Of a stretch of DNA of 58,902 nt, positions 1 through 6,895 are shown in pieces. The DNA lies in contig NZ_JAEMED010000009.1 in the NCBI RefSeq assembly GCF_016458205.1, forward strand, positions 1 to 58,902, given 5' to 3'. This DNA comes from Streptococcus sp. 121 (GTDB lineage: Bacteria > Bacillota > Bacilli > Lactobacillales > Streptococcaceae). The notes beneath the pieces were generated by a model that was not told where the DNA came from, did no database searches, and saw only the letters and a list, made by a program, of their open reading frames with translations. Positions within the stretch are counted from its first letter, which is position 1. Each line of letters opens with the position of its first letter. The position numbers and the translations under genes are program-made.

Positions 1-553
1 CATTGAAACAATAGCCCGTTTGACTTTCAAAAGCATAGAGAGGATGGTAGCCTGTAGCACGGTAATGGGCATTGTAATCCGAACCTTCTTGCTTCCCATA
101 AGTTGTAAAATGAGTTGAATCGACATCTATGATAAGATTATCCAACTGATGAAATTGTAAAAAGAGTTGGATTAGTTCAAAATTAAGCTGTCTTAAAGCC
201 TCAACAGTTTCTTCTGTTGCACGTGAAAAGAAACGCGACAGGGTTGATTGAGAGGCTACTTGTTTCGACTCTAGTAGCTGATGGAAATAAGCATCATCTT
301 TCAATTCTTGACAGGCATAGTCTGTATCATGACCCGCTAGAATTTGAAAAATGAGTTGGATAACAATCATTGTGTCTGAGTAAAGAGGGGAATGGCGTTG
401 ATCATTAGTGACTAAATATTTGGAAATTAACTCAGCCAGCTTCAAGACCTCAAACAATTCTTTAAAGAGAATCAGTCCGCCATAATTCGTAAGATTTCCT
501 CCCTCAAAAGAAAAATTCTTGTTTTTAGCATTATTATTTGATAGACTGAACAT
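1..553 (-). CDS. IS1380-family transposase, N-terminal part (runs off window)
   Basis: Open from an ATG at 553 to the window edge, about 184 codons without a stop. It is identical to the copy at 58350-58902. The protein begins MFSLSNNNAKNKNF, followed by a TNYGGLILFKELFEVL segment and later IDVDSTHFTTYGKQEG. The latter holds the first acidic residues expected of the DDE transposase core in the IS1380 family. A purine-rich ribosome site (GAAAGGAAATCC) lies just upstream. The C-terminal half is missing only because the sequence ends. Family assignment rests on recognised N-terminal sequence style, not on a search. Confidence 0.8.
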   Translation of the reverse strand, partial: MFSLSNNNAKNKNFSFEGGNLTNYGGLILFKELFEVLKLAELISKYLVTNDQRHSPLYSDTMIVIQLIFQILAGHDTDYACQELKDDAYFHQLLESKQVASQSTLSRFFSRATEETVEALRQLNFELIQLFLQFHQLDNLIIDVDSTHFTTYGKQEGSDYNAHYRATGYHPLYAFESQTGYCFN

Positions 554-720
554 GTGGATTTCCTTTCTTTTTGTTGTTCTATGCACTTATATCATAAAGG
601 GGAAATCCTTTTTTGTCTAGTTGAATGTTTCACCCAATGGGTGAAAAGCAGAACCTTCCAGAAACCCTGTGATCAATACGGTTTCTGGAAGGTTTTTAAG
701 TTAGGTATGAATAATTTGGG
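1..720 (-). mobile_element. IS1380-family insertion sequence, copy 1 (left end of window, partial)
   Basis: These 720 bases are the reverse complement of the last 720 bases of the window (58183-58902). Identity stops after 720, where the two flanks diverge, so this is taken as the outer end of the element. The element reads inward with CCCAAATTATTCATACC and carries two subterminal hairpins: 654-692 (13-bp arms, CCTTCCAGAAACC / GGTTTCTGGAAGG) and 628-646 (TTTCACCCA / TGGGTGAAA). The 5' part of a transposase gene runs leftward off the window. IS1380-family ends commonly begin with CC; the exact end is inferred from the two-copy comparison. The target duplication cannot be checked because the other end is outside the window. 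Confidence 0.85.
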
Positions 721-736
721 TTTAATTTTTTTCGTA

Positions 737-766
737 AGAGTCTCGCTTGATTTCGAGACTCTTTTC
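737..766 (+). terminator. Hairpin with T-run just outside the IS end
   Basis: Arms AGAGTCTCG (737-745) and CGAGACTCT (754-762) are followed by T's. It looks like an intrinsic terminator of whatever gene lay to the left before IS insertion; that gene is not in the window. Confidence 0.55.
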
Positions 767-798
767 TATTCCAGAATATCTGGAGCATCAAATTTTTT

Positions 799-1000
799 AT
801 ACTTATTGCATTTTAAACTCTGGCTTTGTCAAGCCTCTTTGATGAATTTATTGATTGCGTGTTTTCACGCCTTATCCTTAATATTCAAAGTGAATTCAAC
901 TAACTAAAATAGGAAGGTTGGGACAAAAGTCTCAACCTCGAACGATCATCATCGGCATTCCTCGTCATTTTTTTGAAATTCCGCAAGTATTCTGAAGTTG
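799..1000 (-). repeat. Dispersed modular repeat, family R, copy R1 (long form)
   Basis: Read on the minus strand this matches the elements at 15297, 25964 and 42853. Shared blocks include the AGTATTCTGAAG / AGCATACTCGA-type start, the GATGA..GGAAAG block, the GCGTG..CACGC hairpin block, the 'TCAAAGAGGCTTGACAA' block and the terminal TTTAAAATGCAATAAGTAT. The central hairpin module differs from R3 and R5. Non-coding; no gene is seen between 554 and 1140. Confidence 0.7.
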
Positions 1001-1006
1001 AAATTA

Positions 1007-1120
1007 GTTAAGTATAGTCTTTTAGTTTACTTTTAGTACAAGGCAGCGAGTCGTAGACAGTACTGAGTTACGGCAAGACGAGCTAACACAGTAATAAAAG
1101 ATAAACTAAAAGAGTATATA
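1007..1120 (-). repeat. Dispersed repeat, family C, copy C1
   Basis: The reverse complement of this stretch matches 57722-57816 closely. Both contain TATCTTTTATTACTGTG, AGCTCGTCTTGCC, CTACGACTCGCTGCC-type text and a CTAAAAGAC-like end. The two copies lie near opposite ends of the window in opposite orientation. Its ends (AGTTTAC.. / ..GTAAACT-like) are roughly inverted, so it may be a small mobilisable repeat. Confidence 0.65.
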
Positions 1121-1123
1121 AGC

Positions 1124-1160
1124 AAAAAAGCCGCTTGAGTCTAAGGATTCAAGCGGTTTT
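1124..1160 (-). terminator. Intrinsic terminator of the trmN6 operon
   Basis: Hairpin AAAAGCCGCTTGA / TTCAAGCGGTTTT overlaps the last codons of the GIY-YIG gene, with a T-run in the minus-strand sense. It ends the minus-strand operon. Confidence 0.7.
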
Positions 1161-1413
1161 GGTATTCTTCAATAATGGCTTCTTTTTTAGCTTTGCTGAG
1201 TTTTTTGAATTGGGCTTCGGCTTTGAGGGCCTGACTTTTGTCAGGGTAGGTTTGGGTATAGACCAGGGTTACCGGGCCTTTGGCACGTGTGTACTTTGCT
1301 CCCTTACCGTCGTTATGTTGTTTGATTCGCCGTTCCAGATTATTGGTGTAACCAGTATAGAGGCTGTTGTCCCGGCAACGTACGACATAGATGCAGTCTT
1401 TATTGGCGTCCAT
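1141..1413 (-). CDS. GIY-YIG domain protein (YhbQ/YazA-type)
   Basis: About 90 residues, beginning MDANKDCIYVVRCRD. The start at 1413 is chosen because it fits the family length and lies inside the end of the upstream methyltransferase gene, giving a 14-base overlap and probable translational coupling; a longer upstream in-frame start at 1455 is less likely. The GIY-YIG signature is visible as IYVVRC then LYTGYTNNLERRIKQHN. The protein is a single small nuclease-fold domain, with the usual Y/Y/R positions. The molecular role of stand-alone YhbQ-type proteins is not settled; nucleic-acid cleavage or repair is inferred from the fold. Pairing with a tRNA methyltransferase is a common arrangement in Firmicutes. 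Confidence 0.85.
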   Translation of the reverse strand: MDANKDCIYVVRCRDNSLYTGYTNNLERRIKQHNDGKGAKYTRAKGPVTLVYTQTYPDKSQALKAEAQFKKLSKAKKEAIIEEYQNRLNP

Positions 1414-2146
1414 AAATCTCTTGAATATCCGGACGATAGGATCCGTCTTCCTCATGAATATAGAGAGGAGGGAAGATTTTTAGCCCATCCGTTGAGCCAT
1501 CTTTAATCGCCTCAATTAAGATCATATTGGCCTCGCGGTTTTCTTTAGGGTAAATAAATTGAAGGCGCTTGGGTGCTAATTTAAAAGCCTGCAGTGTATT
1601 TAAAATGTCTAGTAAGCGATCGGGGCGATGGACCATGGCCAGTCTACCGTTGGATTTTAGAATCTTTTGGGCAACTGCACAAATCTCCTTCAGGTTGGTT
1701 GTGATTTCATGACGGGCTAAAAGATAGTGGGGGCTATGGTTCTTGTTGGAGGTTTCACTAGCTTTGAAATAAGGTGGGTTACAGAGGATTAAGTCCACCT
1801 GACTAGGAGGTAACTGTTGGGGAAGCTCCTTTAAATCCATATTCCAAACCTGAACCTGCTGCTTTAAGTTATTGAGAGCCACAGAACGTTGAGCCATATC
1901 TGCTAAGCGCTCCTGGATTTCCACTAAAAGAATCTCCGCCTTGGTATGCTGACTAGCAAAGAGGCCTACAGCGCCGTTTCCGGCACAGAGGTCCACAATT
2001 TTGCCCTTTTTAGGGAGTTTGGGGAAACGAGACAGAAGGATACTGTCGATCGAATAAGAAAAAACTTCTCGATTTTGGATAATTTTTACCGGGCTCGTGA
2101 ACAACTGATCTAGCCGTTCCCCCGGACGCAATTCAATTTCACTCAT
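1400..2146 (-). CDS. trmN6: tRNA1(Val) (adenine(37)-N6)-methyltransferase
   Basis: 248 residues. A class I SAM-dependent methyltransferase fold is visible: the SAM-binding loop IVDLCAGNGAVGLF (about residues 50-63) and the catalytic NPPYFK motif (about 124-129), typical of N6-adenine methyltransferases. Family members of the TrmN6/YfiC group methylate A37 of tRNA1(Val). It is the first gene of a two-gene operon with the GIY-YIG gene. The start codon is only 6 bases from a perfect extended -10 box (see separate entry), so there is no room for a ribosome-binding site. The attachment core of the adjacent island begins 17 bases upstream of the start codon. Confidence 0.88.
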   Translation of the reverse strand: MSEIELRPGERLDQLFTSPVKIIQNREVFSYSIDSILLSRFPKLPKKGKIVDLCAGNGAVGLFASQHTKAEILLVEIQERLADMAQRSVALNNLKQQVQVWNMDLKELPQQLPPSQVDLILCNPPYFKASETSNKNHSPHYLLARHEITTNLKEICAVAQKILKSNGRLAMVHRPDRLLDILNTLQAFKLAPKRLQFIYPKENREANMILIEAIKDGSTDGLKIFPPLYIHEEDGSYRPDIQEIYGRQ

Positions 2147-2152
2147 AGAACC

Positions 2153-2161
2153 ATTATAGCA
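2153..2161 (-). promoter_or_regulatory. Extended -10 promoter of trmN6; leaderless start
   Basis: On the minus strand the sequence reads TGCTATAAT, then GGTTCT, then ATG. A transcription start 7 bases after the -10 box falls on the A of the start codon, so the mRNA should be leaderless. The spacer toward the -35 position is made of the island attachment core (2163-2180). Confidence 0.65.
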
Positions 2162-2162
2162 T

Positions 2163-2180
2163 TTTGCTCAAAAATAAGGA
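2163..2180. repeat. Island attachment core, integrase side
   Basis: TTTGCTCAAAAATAAGGA, identical over 18 bases to 13501-13518. It sits directly behind the trmN6 -10 box, so the target site is the 5' regulatory region of trmN6. Confidence 0.8.
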
Positions 2181-2251
2181 TTTCCCCTTTATCACACCTT
2201 AAAAACCCCGTATCTATAGGCTTTTTGAGGTCTATCCTTTTGTTTTTCCAT

Positions 2252-2264
2252 AAATTTGCGCACC
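2252..2264. repeat. Possible integrase arm-type site, left
   Basis: AAATTTGCGCACC recurs exactly at 13381-13393, each about 100 bases inside its attachment core. Position and sharing suggest an Int or Xis binding arm. The neighbouring TTTTGCGGACTTTT (2266-2279) has two further TGCGGACTTTT copies at 3709-3729. Confidence 0.4.
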
Positions 2265-2279
2265 ATTTTGCGGACTTTT

Positions 2280-3443
2280 CTATAAATCGCCCATAGCTTT
2301 CTCAAACAATGAGACGGCTTTTTTTGCGCTTTCTCGTGATAGATGACTATAGACATCCATGGTCACCGAGATATTGGAATGCCCTAGGCGGTGCTGGAGT
2401 TCCTTGTAAGGTATCCCAGAGTTTAGTAGCAAGCTGGCATGGGTATGGCGGAATCCGTGAAAGCCAATTCTTGGGACATTGGCTTTTTTGAAATGAGTTT
2501 GGAGACGAAAGTCCAAGTTGTCCCTTTTGGGGTATTCGTGAATGAAGTCCGAAAATACAACCGTTTCAGTTCGCCCTAGTTGCCAAGCTTCCAAGGTTTG
2601 GCGTTTCTTGTACTCTTTTAGCATGCTAACCGTTTGGGGATCTATATCTATATCCCTCTCGCTGGCCTTGGATTTAGGCGAGTTTATGCCACCTTTTAGA
2701 TTGATTGTTTTTGTGATGGATACAACACCACCCGCCAAGTCAATATCTTCCCAGTGTAAAGCTATGGCCTCCCCGATACGGCAACCCGTAGCAAGTAGGA
2801 ACTTATATAGCACTGTTTCATAATAATTGCGGTAGCGATTATGGTCAAGATTATCCAAGTGGTCAAGGAATCTTTTTAGTTCCTCTTTCTCAAAGTGTTT
2901 GACCTTAGTCCGTTTTGCTTTCTGAAGATTACGGGGGAGAATGACCTCCCTAGCTGGGTTGAATGGGATAACTTGAAGGACAACCCCATATTGAAGTATT
3001 CTCTTGTTGAGCGCGTGGATTTTATCATAGTGGAGATAAGCACCTTTTTCCCCTCGATTGGTTTTGCTGGCCAAGTTGTTGATGGTGGATTGAATCAAGG
3101 GAGTAGTCAGCTTATCCAACTTGTACGACCCGAATAAACTTAGAACATGTTTAAGGACGTTTTTAGTGCTTAGTTGAGTATTTACTTTCACGGTATCCTT
3201 GTAACTATCCCACCAAAGTCCTGCTAGTTCCTCGTAAGTATCCACCTTGGCAAAGCGAACCCGTGTAGATCCATTGTTTTTAAAATTGGCCACGGCTTCG
3301 ATTGCCTTATGCTTGACCTCTTTTTGAGTTCTCCCAGTGACCTTGGTTTTGACTTTCTTCCCAGTTACTGAATCAGTTCCCAAGTAGACATCAGCACGGT
3401 AAATGGTAGATCCGTCTTTCTTTTTGATTTGATTGATTTTCAT
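2280..3443 (-). CDS. int: Tyrosine-type site-specific integrase
   Basis: 387 residues from the start at 3443, chosen because GAAAGGAATATC precedes that ATG at good spacing; an upstream in-frame ATG at 3494 lacks one. N-terminal arm-binding domain of the AP2-like type is seen in DGSTIYRADVYLG..GKKVKTKVTGRT. The core-binding SAM-like helical part follows. The catalytic domain has the first Arg in TGCRIGEAIAL, the HxxR box in HGFRHTHAS, the second His in LGHSNISVTM and the nucleophile in DVYSHLSRE near the C terminus. It should catalyse integration and, with a directionality factor, excision at the 18-bp cores. It lies next to one attachment site, as expected. Confidence 0.93.
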   Translation of the reverse strand: MKINQIKKKDGSTIYRADVYLGTDSVTGKKVKTKVTGRTQKEVKHKAIEAVANFKNNGSTRVRFAKVDTYEELAGLWWDSYKDTVKVNTQLSTKNVLKHVLSLFGSYKLDKLTTPLIQSTINNLASKTNRGEKGAYLHYDKIHALNKRILQYGVVLQVIPFNPAREVILPRNLQKAKRTKVKHFEKEELKRFLDHLDNLDHNRYRNYYETVLYKFLLATGCRIGEAIALHWEDIDLAGGVVSITKTINLKGGINSPKSKASERDIDIDPQTVSMLKEYKKRQTLEAWQLGRTETVVFSDFIHEYPKRDNLDFRLQTHFKKANVPRIGFHGFRHTHASLLLNSGIPYKELQHRLGHSNISVTMDVYSHLSRESAKKAVSLFEKAMGDL

Positions 3444-3927
3444 GATATTCCTTTCTACAGTAGGCAAGGTTATTGAAAAGGACTTAGGTATCATGAAATT
3501 TTAAGCGAGTCTTGAGCGGTAGATTGTAAGGGAAGAAGCAGGATGGGCGTATCACGCGCCACGGTTTATATTTTTACGTTCCGGCGAATTTGAGAAAGTA
3601 GAACCGCTGGAGTGGGTCGCTATTTTGTCAAAATGGCCAAAATGTGAAAATAGGGACTGTTAGGAAATGTTAAGTTTTTCCAGAACCCCAAAGAACCTAA
3701 AATAATAATGCGGACTTTTGCGGACTTTTTTCGTAGTTCAGGACTACTGACAAAAACTGACTTTTTTTCCGAAAATGTGAAGCAAAGGAACTCGTTACAA
3801 AACGTGACTTTTTTCACGTTCTAAGGAAAATCCCCAGCTATTGAATTGATCCGCTGGGCGCGTGGGTTGGCTGATGACTCCCTAAAACAGGGACTCACCG
3901 ATAACATTGGATAGCTGGTTGCGTGGG
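3444..3927. other. Non-coding stretch between integrase and repressor
   Basis: About 480 bases without a credible gene. It holds a 30-bp repeat (3460-3489, see below), two abutting TGCGGACTTTT copies (3709-3729) and a hairpin AACGTGA..TCACGTT near 3797-3816. Toward the repressor end there are two GCGTGGGTT copies (about 3859 and 3921). No promoter stands out with confidence. Confidence 0.4.
3460..3489. repeat. Island-internal 30-bp repeat, copy 1
   Basis: GTAGGCAAGGTTATTG followed by AAAAGGACTTAGGT. The copy at 5908-5937 differs at 2 of 30 bases. The first 10 bases occur again, inverted, at 13323-13332. It lies in the 5' leader of int. Function unknown; a regulator or recombination-protein site is possible. 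Confidence 0.6.
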
Positions 3928-4548
3928 TTATGGTTCTAATTTAGTTAGGTAGAACTTATATTTATTTCTATCTCTAATAATCACTGACAAGAGACCGCTA
4001 TCTAATGATCCTTCATCAAAATCAGATACACCGTGAATCAATTTATTAAAGCCTTCAATTGATTTTTTTAAATATTTTATCAAACTTTCACGATCTGCAA
4101 TTTTTATTTTTTCAAGTACACAAGACGAGTAGAACGTTTCTATATCGTGACGTGTAAAAGTAACTTCATCAATGCTAGATAGAGTATTTTTTATTTCAAT
4201 GAAAATTTCTTCATGAAATGGAGAAGGAAGAAGATTTCCGTCCCAATCGTAAGTCCCCCATCCCCTTAAATTTTCCTCTTCATCGTCCCAATCGTATCTT
4301 GTTGAATTAACTTTAATAACTTGGTCACCGTCTAATTTCTGTATCAAGCTATTGATTTCTATTCCCATAGCTTCAGCGATTGATTTTAAAGTCTCAAAAG
4401 TTGGAGCAATGGGTTTGTGAGTTTGAGGATTTTCTCCTTTCTCTAACATTGATATATATCCTTTTGTTTTCCCTATTTTGTCGGCAAATTCTTGCATAGT
4501 TAGCTTGTTACTTTTTCTATATTCTTTTACAATATCGCCTATTTTCAT
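3928..4548 (-). CDS. CI-type HTH repressor without a LexA-like protease domain
   Basis: About 206 residues starting MKIGDIVKEYRKSN; the second of two closely spaced ATGs (4548 rather than 4554) has the better AGGAAA spacing. An XRE helix-turn-helix is clear in residues about 6-60 (LTMQEFADKIGKTKGYISMLEKG). The C-terminal part is acidic and aromatic (YDWDDEEENLRGWGTYDW) and shows no Ser/Lys S24 peptidase motifs. Self-cleavage during the SOS response is therefore not expected. In phage satellites such repressors (Stl type) are lifted by a helper-phage protein; that role is inferred. Divergent from the Cro-like gene across a 165-bp control region. Confidence 0.85.
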   Translation of the reverse strand: MKIGDIVKEYRKSNKLTMQEFADKIGKTKGYISMLEKGENPQTHKPIAPTFETLKSIAEAMGIEINSLIQKLDGDQVIKVNSTRYDWDDEEENLRGWGTYDWDGNLLPSPFHEEIFIEIKNTLSSIDEVTFTRHDIETFYSSCVLEKIKIADRESLIKYLKKSIEGFNKLIHGVSDFDEGSLDSGLLSVIIRDRNKYKFYLTKLEP

Positions 4549-4574
4549 TATCATTTCCTACTTTCATCTACTCT

Positions 4575-4691
4575 TGTTTAGTGTATTATACAACGATTTC
4601 TAAACAATATCAATTATTTTGTTTAATACGCTTGACAATAATAGTTTAATACGCTAAACTCAATATAATCCATTGTTTAATGGATTTAACT
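4575..4691. promoter_or_regulatory. Divergent CI/Cro control region with four operator-like palindromes
   Basis: Four 18-bp sites of the form TGTTTA-N6-TAAACA (imperfect) lie at 4575-4592, 4620-4637, 4643-4660 and 4674-4691. The third, AGTTTA..TAAACT, is a perfect inverted repeat. Rightward promoter: TTGACA (4632-4637), 17 bp, TAAACT (4655-4660); an alternative -10 TATAAT is at 4664-4669. Leftward promoter: TTGATA (minus strand, 4608-4613), 17 bp, TATAAT (4585-4590). Site 1 covers the leftward -10; sites 2 and 3 supply the rightward -35 and -10. This is the layout of a lysogeny-type switch. Confidence 0.7.
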
Positions 4692-4713
4692 TTTGATGAA
4701 GGAGGAAAAACTC

Positions 4714-4902
4714 TTGAATGGTAAAAGAATAGCAGAAATGAGAAAACTTCAAAGACTTTCTCAAGAGGAATTGGCTGAAAAAGCAAAAGTATCTCGTTCT
4801 ATTATTTCCTTTTTAGAAACTGGAAAAGAAAAAGATGTAAAGCTTTATACTCTTATTAGAATTGCTAACGCTCTTGATTGTAAAGTTGAAGATTTTTTAT
4901 AA
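4714..4902 (+). CDS. Cro-like HTH regulator
   Basis: About 62 residues. The start is taken as TTG at 4714 because AAGGAGG (4699-4705) sits 8 bases before it; the upstream ATG at 4696 would lie before that ribosome site. The whole protein is an XRE helix-turn-helix (RLSQEELAEKAKVSRSIISFLETG). It is the first rightward gene from the divergent switch and probably competes with or represses the CI-type gene, as Cro does. Identity as activator or repressor cannot be told from sequence. Confidence 0.8.
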   Translation: MNGKRIAEMRKLQRLSQEELAEKAKVSRSIISFLETGKEKDVKLYTLIRIANALDCKVEDFL

Positions 4903-4953
4903 TCAAAAAGTTTAATTCGTTGAACTTTTTTATAAAACATAAGGAGTAGAACC

Positions 4954-5559
4954 ATGAAAACAGAACAATGGAACGGCTATCCCATTCGGTTTGTAGACCA
5001 TGAAGGCGAATGGTGGGCGGTAGCCAAAGATATTACAGACGCCCTAGGAATTAAGAACACAGGGGACGCCCTAAAAAGATTAAAGGGTGTAGCTATTACC
5101 TATACCCTTACAAATGGGGGAACTCAAAAAGTTCTTATCATTGATGAAAAATCAATCTATAGACTTGTTTTCAAAAGTCGCAAAAAGGAAGCTGAACAGT
5201 TTCAAGATTGGGTTTTTGAAGTGATCAAGAACTTACGTCAAGCGACAGGACTAGAAGGGTTCGAAGTCTTTCGAATGTTGGACAAGGAACATCAAAAGCA
5301 AGCTATGAAGCGCTTGAGTGATGGCCTAGAACACGCGCAACAGGTTGACCTTATCAAGGCGAACACCATTGCTAATAAGGCAGTATCCAACTTATACGGA
5401 CTTCCGAAGATGGTCAAAAAGAATGCTATGAGTGAAGCCATGTTGAAGGACAGGGAGCAAATCCTTGATGATACTGTAGGACTTATGACGGTCAAAGAAC
5501 GGTATGGCTTACCTATCAGCGTTTCAAAGGCAATTTACAACAGGAACAGACGGGCTTAG
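4954..5559 (+). CDS. BRO-N domain phage antirepressor-type protein
   Basis: 201 residues. The N-terminal half has the BRO-N / Bro family pattern (IRFVDHEGEWWAVAKDITDALGI, then a KSIYRLVFKSRKKEAEQFQDWVF segment ending in the VIKNLR helix). The C-terminal half is helical and ends in NRNRRA. Such proteins bind DNA and often counter prophage repressors. Position directly after cro fits an early regulatory role. Ribosome site AAGGAG at about 4940. C-terminal domain not identified. Confidence 0.8.
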   Translation: MKTEQWNGYPIRFVDHEGEWWAVAKDITDALGIKNTGDALKRLKGVAITYTLTNGGTQKVLIIDEKSIYRLVFKSRKKEAEQFQDWVFEVIKNLRQATGLEGFEVFRMLDKEHQKQAMKRLSDGLEHAQQVDLIKANTIANKAVSNLYGLPKMVKKNAMSEAMLKDREQILDDTVGLMTVKERYGLPISVSKAIYNRNRRA

Positions 5560-5569
5560 GAGGAAAGCA

Positions 5570-5788
5570 ATGACAGACAAAAGAACACCCCAACCCTATG
5601 ACATTCTGACAGACTATGACAGGCTAATAAAAAGTGCCAGTCAAGTCTTGGGAGTCTTAGAACAGTTTGACGGATTTAAGTCAACACAAACCGTGGCCGT
5701 CCCAGTTTATGCCTTACGGGCTATCTTGGACGAACATAGAGCCGTAACCAAAGAATACTATTCCGCTATTTTCGCCAAAACTAACTAG
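5570..5788 (+). CDS. Small island protein of unknown function
   Basis: 72 residues beginning MTDKRTPQPYDILTDYDRLIKSASQVLG; start chosen at 5570 because TTAGGAGGAAAGCA precedes it. It follows the BRO-N gene by 10 bases and is probably cotranscribed. Predicted mostly helical and soluble. I do not recognise a family. Confidence 0.65.
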   Translation: MTDKRTPQPYDILTDYDRLIKSASQVLGVLEQFDGFKSTQTVAVPVYALRAILDEHRAVTKEYYSAIFAKTN

Positions 5789-5907
5789 AGCGGAATAAGT
5801 AAAAAATCTGATCGTATAGTAAAACCCGCAGACACAAAAAAGACCCATTGGGAATCAGCCAATGAGTCAGCACAAAAAGTAAAATCAAAACCAAAATCAC
5901 AAATAAC

Positions 5908-5937
5908 GTAGGCAAGGTTATTGTAAGGGACTTAGGT
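5908..5937. repeat. Island-internal 30-bp repeat, copy 2
   Basis: Same as 3460-3489 with two mismatches, same absolute orientation. It lies in the 216-base gap before the 6005 gene. The gap also has an inverted repeat CCATTGG / CCAATG at about 5848-5870 and a possible -10 (TTATAG) near 5956. Confidence 0.6.
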
Positions 5938-6004
5938 TATTGGATTTATTTAATTATAGCACAGAAATTGGCCTTTTCGGCCATCTTAAAAGGAGAAATC
6001 AGGA

Positions 6005-6343
6005 ATGAAAAAAGCTAGCGTTTGGACGATTGACAAGAGCAGATACACGGCCGAAGAATTGGAAAAGATGAGACTTAGGGACGAAAGTAAGAAAAGAGCC
6101 GATAAGTTTTTCAAAGATTTGTACGGGCAAAGTGTTTCGTGGGTGATTGTGGCTAATATCATGGAGCAAGGAAGCCGAGCAGGGGCGAAACGTTTCCGTA
6201 CATTTGAAGAAGCGTGGGACGTTTTGCCGTTTGAGCAAATCACAGAAATCATTTTCCGAGCAGTGAACGGCCTTCTGTGTGCTGAAAAGGATACGGGTCA
6301 AATGGCAGAACTTAAAGTAAAAAGAAAAGGAGTAGGCGCATGA
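6005..6343 (+). CDS. Hypothetical island protein
   Basis: 112 residues, MKKASVWTIDKSRYTAEELEK. Charged helical N terminus, then a conserved-looking SVSWVIVANIMEQGSRAGAKRF segment and an aromatic stretch EEAWDVLPFEQITEIIF. AAGGAG ribosome site at about 5990. Its last 4 bases overlap the next start, so it begins a tight operon running to the helicase. No family recognised. Confidence 0.65.
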   Translation: MKKASVWTIDKSRYTAEELEKMRLRDESKKRADKFFKDLYGQSVSWVIVANIMEQGSRAGAKRFRTFEEAWDVLPFEQITEIIFRAVNGLLCAEKDTGQMAELKVKRKGVGA

Positions 6344-6546
6344 TCACAGAACTAAACTTGTCACCAGCAGGGCAAACAGTAGCCATTTTGGTTCTGCTGG
6401 GCTTGCTATGGCTGGTACTCAAACACAGACCGACCAGAATCAGCCTAGACGAGCCGAAACCCGAACCCGTGGAAGAATCTACCACAATGGATTTAAATCC
6501 CGACTATGGCCGATATGTATGGCTTGCTGGGCGCTATTACAACTAG
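6340..6546 (+). CDS. Small single-pass membrane protein of the island
   Basis: 68 residues. One transmembrane segment at about residues 13-27 (TVAILVLLGLLWLVL), then a basic KHRPTR stop-transfer and a Pro/Glu-rich tail. The ATG overlaps the previous stop by 4 bases (ATGA), indicating coupling. Function unknown; small membrane proteins are frequent in satellite early regions. Confidence 0.6.
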   Translation: MITELNLSPAGQTVAILVLLGLLWLVLKHRPTRISLDEPKPEPVEESTTMDLNPDYGRYVWLAGRYYN

Positions 6547-6556
6547 GAGGGAATGA

Positions 6557-6895
6557 ATGACAGACATCGAAATCAGATTGTTGCGATTGATCCCCGTAGG
6601 GAGTGACAGACCTATCAATACAAATGAATTGAGCCGAATCCTCGGGGTTGATGAACGAGCGACAAGAAAAATCATAAGCCGACTAATTACCAAGTACGGT
6701 GTACCGATTGTTGCCAAGCGTGGAATCAATAGCGGTCACTATATCCCAAGGAATGAAGTGGAACGGCTGGAAGGTATCAGAGAGTTACAGGCGCAACATC
6801 AAGCGGAAGGCAAGCGCCTAGACACACTTATCATGGCCGACCTGAACCGCCGTGATGAATTGCTGGAGGAGTACGGAAATGAAAGTATTGAGTGA
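6557..6895 (+). CDS. Winged-helix-like DNA-binding protein of the island
   Basis: 112 residues. Residues about 5-60 look like a winged helix: TNELSRILGVDERATRKIISRLITKYGVPIV, then a hairpin-like RGINSGHYIP. The rest is a polar helix. Probably a transcriptional or replication-associated regulator. Overlaps the start of the next gene by 17 bases. Fold assignment is by eye. Confidence 0.65.
   Translation: MTDIEIRLLRLIPVGSDRPINTNELSRILGVDERATRKIISRLITKYGVPIVAKRGINSGHYIPRNEVERLEGIRELQAQHQAEGKRLDTLIMADLNRRDELLEEYGNESIE

Noticed and set aside
554..907. 117-residue open frame across the left IS end
   Set aside because: Its first 56 codons are IS end sequence, shared with the right-hand copy; the rest is repeat DNA.
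1135..1506. Plus-strand open frame opposite the GIY-YIG gene
   Set aside because: It is antisense to two genes with clear motifs and has no ribosome site.
3620..3817. 65-residue minus-strand frame between int and the repressor
   Set aside because: No ribosome site; low-complexity sequence over the TGCGGACTTTT repeats and a hairpin.
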